A stretch of 10,055 bases of DNA from assembly GCA_012838395.1 (NCBI GenBank), contig DUPI01000031.1, positions 1 to 10,055 of the forward strand, given 5' to 3'. This stretch comes from Mollicutes bacterium (GTDB taxonomy: Bacteria > Bacillota_I > Bacilli_A > RF39 > UBA660). A program made the translations under genes and the position numbers. Below are positions 7,034 through 10,055 of the stretch, piece by piece (position 1 is the first letter of the stretch; the number at the start of each line of letters is the position of its first letter). Under the pieces are notes generated by a model that saw nothing but the letters and a program-made list of their open reading frames with translations, did not search any database and was not told where the DNA came from.

Positions 7034-8371
7034 TTATAATTCAATAGTTTCTGCATTATCATTAGTAGTAACTGGAATTGGTGTTATTGTTGGCTCAGGT
7101 GTTTTAAAGATTCCCGTTTCTTGATTGTCTATAACAATATTGGTTGAATCAATAGCTGTTTTTAAATCGTAGATTCCGTAGGCATCTTCACCCTCTAATT
7201 CAATTAATTTCAATACTTCTTCAAAAGTAGTAAGACCTGAAACAACCTTTTCTAAACCATCTTGTAATAGGGTAGTAACATCAGCACTATATACTAAATC
7301 CCTTAATTTATCTCGTGGTAAATCAGAACTAATAGCATCCTTAATTGTTTGATCTATTAACAATACTTCATGAAGAGCGATACGTCCAACATATCCATTA
7401 CCACACTTTTCACAACCTTCACTTGAGTAAACTTCAGTAATATTTCTGTTTAATACCTTTTTTATTAAATTTGATTCATACTCATTTGTTGGTCTAACAA
7501 CTCGACAGTCAAGACATAATTTTCTTGCCAGTTTTTGAGAAACAATTCCTGTTAAAGAACTAGCTAACAAATAGCGCTCAACTTCCATATCTAATAATCT
7601 TTCAATAGTGTTTAACGAGTCATTCGTATGTAGTGTTGATAAAACTAAATGCCCTGTAATTGAGGCTCTAACAGCAATTTTAGCAGTCTCAGTATCACGA
7701 ATTTCCCCAATCATAATAACGTTAGGGTCTTGTCGTAAAATCGAACGAAGTGAAGTGGCAAAATCGAGTCCAATTTCACTATTAGTTTGAATCTGATTTA
7801 TTCCTTCAATATCCATTTCAATTGGATCCTCAACTGTAATAATATTGGTATCTTCTCGATTAAGTCTTTGCAAGATCGAATAAACAGTAGTTGATTTACC
7901 ACTACCAGTTGCACCAGTAACCAAAATAATACCATTAGGAACATTCATCATTTTTAAAACCTTTTTATAATTGCTATCACTAAAACCAAGATGTTCAATC
8001 CCACTTAAACTCATTGAGTAATCAAGAATACGAATAACTATTTTTTCTCCTTCACTCGTTGGAATAGATGAGACACGAAGATCTAAATCAACATCTTCCA
8101 GTCGGTCCTTAATCGCACCATCTTGTGGAAGTCTTGTTTCAGTAATATTCATCCCAGATATAATTTTTATTCTTGTTATTAAGTTTTTCTTAAGATTATT
8201 AGGAATCTCACAATAATCTATTAGAGCTCCATCAACTCTAATTCTAGTTTTCATATATTTTGATAATGGGTCAAAATGAATATCACTTGCACCACGTTTA
8301 GCAGCATCGATTAATATTTCATTAACTACTTCTACAATTGGTGTTTTTTCAAAATCAAAACTTGCTAACAT
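7034..8371 (-). CDS. pilB: Type IV filament assembly ATPase (PilB/GspE/ComGA family)
   Basis: A cytoplasmic hexameric ATPase that powers filament assembly through the PilC platform. It has 445 residues. The N-terminal half has ASDIHFDPL (28-36) and the RVDG strand (45-48). Walker A is GATGSGKST (153-161), the Asp box ITVEDPIE (178-185), the Walker B region DPNVIMIGEIRD (215-226) and the His box LSTLHTND (244-251). Two CXXC pairs (C286/C289, C320/C323) form the zinc site seen in PilB/GspE. It lacks the N-terminal GspE_N domain of full-length PilB (about 560 residues), so in size it resembles ComGA. A tail after about residue 395 is acidic and then Pro/Thr-rich, which is not a usual part of the family. 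Retraction ATPases (PilT) lack the tetracysteine, so assembly is favoured. The start is ATG 8371 with AAGGGG 8 bases ahead. The gene is transcribed away from the pilin-like genes. Confidence 0.94.
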   Translation of the reverse strand: MLASFDFEKTPIVEVVNEILIDAAKRGASDIHFDPLSKYMKTRIRVDGALIDYCEIPNNLKKNLITRIKIISGMNITETRLPQDGAIKDRLEDVDLDLRVSSIPTSEGEKIVIRILDYSMSLSGIEHLGFSDSNYKKVLKMMNVPNGIILVTGATGSGKSTTVYSILQRLNREDTNIITVEDPIEMDIEGINQIQTNSEIGLDFATSLRSILRQDPNVIMIGEIRDTETAKIAVRASITGHLVLSTLHTNDSLNTIERLLDMEVERYLLASSLTGIVSQKLARKLCLDCRVVRPTNEYESNLIKKVLNRNITEVYSSEGCEKCGNGYVGRIALHEVLLIDQTIKDAISSDLPRDKLRDLVYSADVTTLLQDGLEKVVSGLTTFEEVLKLIELEGEDAYGIYDLKTAIDSTNIVIDNQETGIFKTPEPTITPIPVTTNDNAETIEL

Positions 8372-8402
8372 TACGTCAACCCCTTTTTATTTAGGACTAG
8401 TA

Positions 8403-8440
8403 TTTATCCTAAAAGTATTATATAATATATTTAGAATAAA
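8403..8440. repeat. 38-bp imperfect dyad between the ATPase and pilin-like genes
   Basis: Left arm TTTATCCTAAAAGTATTAT (8403-8421) and right arm 8422-8440 are reverse complements at 16 of 19 positions with no spacer. The centre is the perfect palindrome ATTATATAAT, which supplies a TATAAT box to each strand. It may be an operator for a shared regulator or a consequence of symmetric promoters. Confidence 0.65.
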
Positions 8441-8445
8441 TTCAA
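8417..8445 (-). promoter_or_regulatory. SigA-type promoter of the ATPase gene
   Basis: Read on the minus strand: -35 TTGAAT (plus-strand 8440-8445), a 17-base spacer, and a perfect -10 TATAAT (plus-strand 8417-8422). Transcription would start near 8410, leaving a leader of about 40 nt before ATG 8371. Confidence 0.7.
8421..8426 (+). promoter_or_regulatory. -10 box of the pilin-like gene promoter, overlapping the divergent one
   Basis: A perfect plus-strand TATAAT shares bases 8421-8422 with the minus-strand -10. At the 17-base spacing the -35 is TAGTAT (8398-8403), a poor match, so this side is probably weaker or needs an activator. The start would be near 8433, about 30 nt before ATG 8464. 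The two polymerases could not occupy both promoters at once. Confidence 0.45.
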
Positions 8446-8463
8446 TCTAAAAGGGGAAGGTTT

Positions 8464-8964
8464 ATGAAAAAAAGGAATAATTTAGGGTTTATGCTGACTG
8501 AAACTTTAATTGTGTCAACTTTTGTAACAGTTGCTTTATTATATATGTTTATTAATTTTAGACTAATATATCAAAATTATAATCGAACTTTTTCGTACAA
8601 TACTGTTAATAGTTTGTATGCTGTAAACCAAATCGAAAAATATATATCAGATACTGATTTTACTACTATTCAAACAAAATTAATAAGCGATAATACCCAA
8701 TATATAGAACTTACTAGTTGTCCATCTAATTTGTTTAAAGAGAGTAATTATTGTAAAAAATTATTTGAAGCTTTAGAAGTTAAGAATGTTTATTTTACAT
8801 TTAATGATATTTCTAATTTAGCAGATGACTTAAAAGCAAATCCCAATGTTGACGCCAAAGTAATCGACTTTTTAGAATTTGTTAGTTATGAAAAAGGATC
8901 ATCTGGCAATCGTTTAATTGTTTTTTTTAATGATGAGACAATTGCAACCTTAAAAATAATTTAG
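8464..8964 (+). CDS. Type IV pilin-like protein (minor pilin or pseudopilin)
   Basis: A 166-residue prepilin. The leader is short and basic (MKKRNNLG), followed by FMLTETLI, with cleavage expected after G8 and the conserved glutamate at mature position 5 (E13). A hydrophobic helix runs to about residue 34, anchoring the protein in the membrane before assembly and forming the filament core afterwards. The rest is a small extracytoplasmic domain with C86 and C97, which could form a disulfide. FMLTETLI departs from the FTLIE/FTxIE form usual in major pilins, and the sequence lacks a recognisable major-pilin body, so a minor, tip-type component like PilV or a late comG product is likely. GGGG (8453-8456) is 7 bases before ATG. 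It begins a two-gene unit and is transcribed divergently from the assembly ATPase. No specific family symbol is justified. Confidence 0.82.
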   Translation: MKKRNNLGFMLTETLIVSTFVTVALLYMFINFRLIYQNYNRTFSYNTVNSLYAVNQIEKYISDTDFTTIQTKLISDNTQYIELTSCPSNLFKESNYCKKLFEALEVKNVYFTFNDISNLADDLKANPNVDAKVIDFLEFVSYEKGSSGNRLIVFFNDETIATLKII

Positions 8965-8974
8965 GAGTGATATT

Positions 8975-9490
8975 ATGAAAAATCAAAAAGGTTTTACCGT
9001 TATTGAATTAATTTTATCATTTTCTATTACAACAATTGTTGTAGTGTTGTTATTCCAATTATTAATATCATTAAAAAATTTATATAATGCAACGGGATAT
9101 AAAACGGAATTATTTATTAAACAAGCTACTATCACTGAGCAAATTAATAAAGAATTAACTAGTAAAACAATTATTAGTGTTGATGACTGCGGAGAGGAAT
9201 GTATTATATTTAATTTTTCAGACGGTAGCAACAGTAAATTGTTAATTAATCGTGAAGAAAATTTTATATATTATGGTAAAAGTGCAACTAAATTAGTTCT
9301 TAATAGTTATTTTGGTGATGCCAAGGTTGAGTTTTATAGAAATGCAGCTAATCTTCATAACAGTTTTGATTCTTTTATTACTATCAAAATACCAATTTAT
9401 TATCCTACATATGAGGATGAAAATTTTGGAATTAATATTGTCTATCAGTATAATAGTAATGATCATTATATTATAGAAGAAGATTTTTAA
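8975..9490 (+). CDS. Type IV pilin-like protein (ComGF/PulJ/PilW-like minor pilin)
   Basis: A 171-residue prepilin with a classic leader: MKNQKG, then FTVIELIL, so PilD should cut after G6 and the +5 glutamate is E11. The hydrophobic N-helix runs to about residue 32. The extracytoplasmic part has a close C72/C76 pair (DDCGEEC) and ends in strands of the type ITIKIPIYYP and INIVYQY. The repeated-strand layout and length resemble minor pseudopilins of the GspJ/PilW/ComGF kind, but I cannot settle which. AGGAG (8963-8967) overlaps the stop of the preceding gene and lies 7 bases before the ATG, so the two are cotranscribed and probably coupled. The gene ends inside the convergent ylbJ stop, with a 4-base overlap and no visible terminator. 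Confidence 0.85.
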   Translation: MKNQKGFTVIELILSFSITTIVVVLLFQLLISLKNLYNATGYKTELFIKQATITEQINKELTSKTIISVDDCGEECIIFNFSDGSNSKLLINREENFIYYGKSATKLVLNSYFGDAKVEFYRNAANLHNSFDSFITIKIPIYYPTYEDENFGINIVYQYNSNDHYIIEEDF

Positions 9491-10055
9491 ATATATAATA
9501 TCCAAAAATCAAACATAATAAATACTAATAAAGATGAAATAACTGCATGTAAAATTCGGGCGATTAAAAAGGGTAAATATTTTATTTTAGTATCGCTTAA
9601 AATACTAATCATTTGCACATGAACACTTAATCCACCAAAAGAAATAATCATCGTGGATAAAGTTGATTTTAGTTTTAAAGGAATATACAATAAGCTAATA
9701 TATTTTAAACCTTGAGTCATCTCTATGAAGCCATTAAGAATTGTTTGTAGATAATTTGATATATTTAAATTGTTATCAATTACCTGAGTTATAACTAAAA
9801 ACATAGATATAACACCTAAAATTAAAAGAAGAGTATTAATGCTGTTGACTAAGGAATTAGTAATAATTTTCCCAAAAGTAAGATCATTATTAATTCTTTT
9901 ATTATGCATATTAATGAGTGCTTGCTTAAAAGAAGTTTTTTCTCTTTTGGTTTCCGAAGGATAGTAATTTCTAAATACGATACCAATTATAATGTTAGTT
10001 AAATAATGACACAATAAGATTAATAATCCAACTTCCTTATTATTTAAAAATAAAA
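9487..10055 (-). CDS. ylbJ: Sporulation integral membrane protein YlbJ (SpoVV), C-terminal part
   Basis: The 3' portion of a gene entering from the right edge. The frame is open to the last base of the window, and codons upstream of the TTG at 10014 (NNKEVGLLILLCHYLTN) fit the family, so that TTG is not the start. About 189 residues are visible. Hydrophobic segments cover the start, about 55-80 and 105-125 (numbered from the TTG), and the C-terminus. The diagnostic stretch is FGGLSVHVQMISILSDTKI, followed by PFLIARILHAVISSLL, typical of YlbJ in the nucleoside-recognition (Gate) membrane family. In Bacillus subtilis YlbJ/SpoVV is made in the mother cell and is needed to move dipicolinic acid to the forespore. 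Its presence suggests a spore-forming or recently spore-forming lineage. The start and promoter are outside the window. Its stop overlaps that of the convergent pilin-like gene. Confidence 0.88.
   Translation of the reverse strand, partial: LFLNNKEVGLLILLCHYLTNIIIGIVFRNYYPSETKREKTSFKQALINMHNKRINNDLTFGKIITNSLVNSINTLLLILGVISMFLVITQVIDNNLNISNYLQTILNGFIEMTQGLKYISLLYIPLKLKSTLSTMIISFGGLSVHVQMISILSDTKIKYLPFLIARILHAVISSLLVFIMFDFWILYI

Noticed and set aside
8983..9505. Minus-strand frames opposite the second pilin-like gene.
   Set aside because: They mirror a strong prepilin gene that has a good ribosome site; their composition is Ile/Asn-rich and shows no motifs.
10012..10014. TTG at 10014 as the start of ylbJ.
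   Set aside because: The minus-strand frame stays open to the window edge, and the extra residues fit the YlbJ family.

Overview
The window is AT-rich bacterial DNA. It reads with the standard bacterial code: TGA ends dnaG and tryptophans are TGG. The gene set points to an uncultured or poorly studied member of Bacilli (Bacillota), perhaps an Erysipelotrichales/RF39-type lineage. The reasons are a ComEC tail, DnaG and SigA in tandem, a YqfQ/VrrA-family protein beside sigA, a YlbJ (SpoVV) sporulation protein, and strong Bacillus-type Shine-Dalgarno sites (AAGGAG, GGGGAGG). The lineage guess is inference, because no rRNA is present.

Layout. 1-365 (+): the C-terminal end of ComEC, the DNA-uptake channel, cut by the left edge and followed by three tandem hairpins, the last an intrinsic terminator. 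424-3404 (+): a consensus SigA promoter drives dnaG and rpoD/sigA, which overlap at ATGA. A bidirectional terminator lies at 3430-3457. 3469-3813 (-): a small YqfQ-like gene. 3931-6724 (+): a gene for a PilC/GspF platform protein with an unusual N-terminal extension of about 250 residues, then a prepilin peptidase gene. 6758-6940 (+): a decayed 60-codon reading frame, probably the N-terminal remnant of a chloramphenicol acetyltransferase-like gene. 6944-7009: back-to-back terminators for the two strands. 7034-8371 (-): a PilB/GspE/ComGA-like assembly ATPase. 8372-8463: a compact divergent promoter region with a 38-bp dyad. 8464-9490 (+): two genes for type IV pilin-like proteins. 9487-10055 (-): ylbJ/spoVV, cut by the right edge and overlapping the last pilin-like gene by 4 bp in convergent orientation.

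How they fit. Platform, peptidase, ATPase and two minor (pseudo)pilins form most of a small type IV filament machine. With ComEC nearby, DNA uptake (competence) is the simplest role. No ORF in the window looks like a major pilin, a retraction ATPase or PilM/N/O proteins. The machine is split over three transcription units rather than a single comG-type operon. YqfQ and YlbJ suggest an ancestor, and perhaps the present organism, that forms endospores.

No tRNA, rRNA, CRISPR array or insertion sequence was recognised. The least ordinary items are the extended PilC, the near-symmetric divergent promoter between the ATPase and pilin-like genes, and the CAT-like relic.
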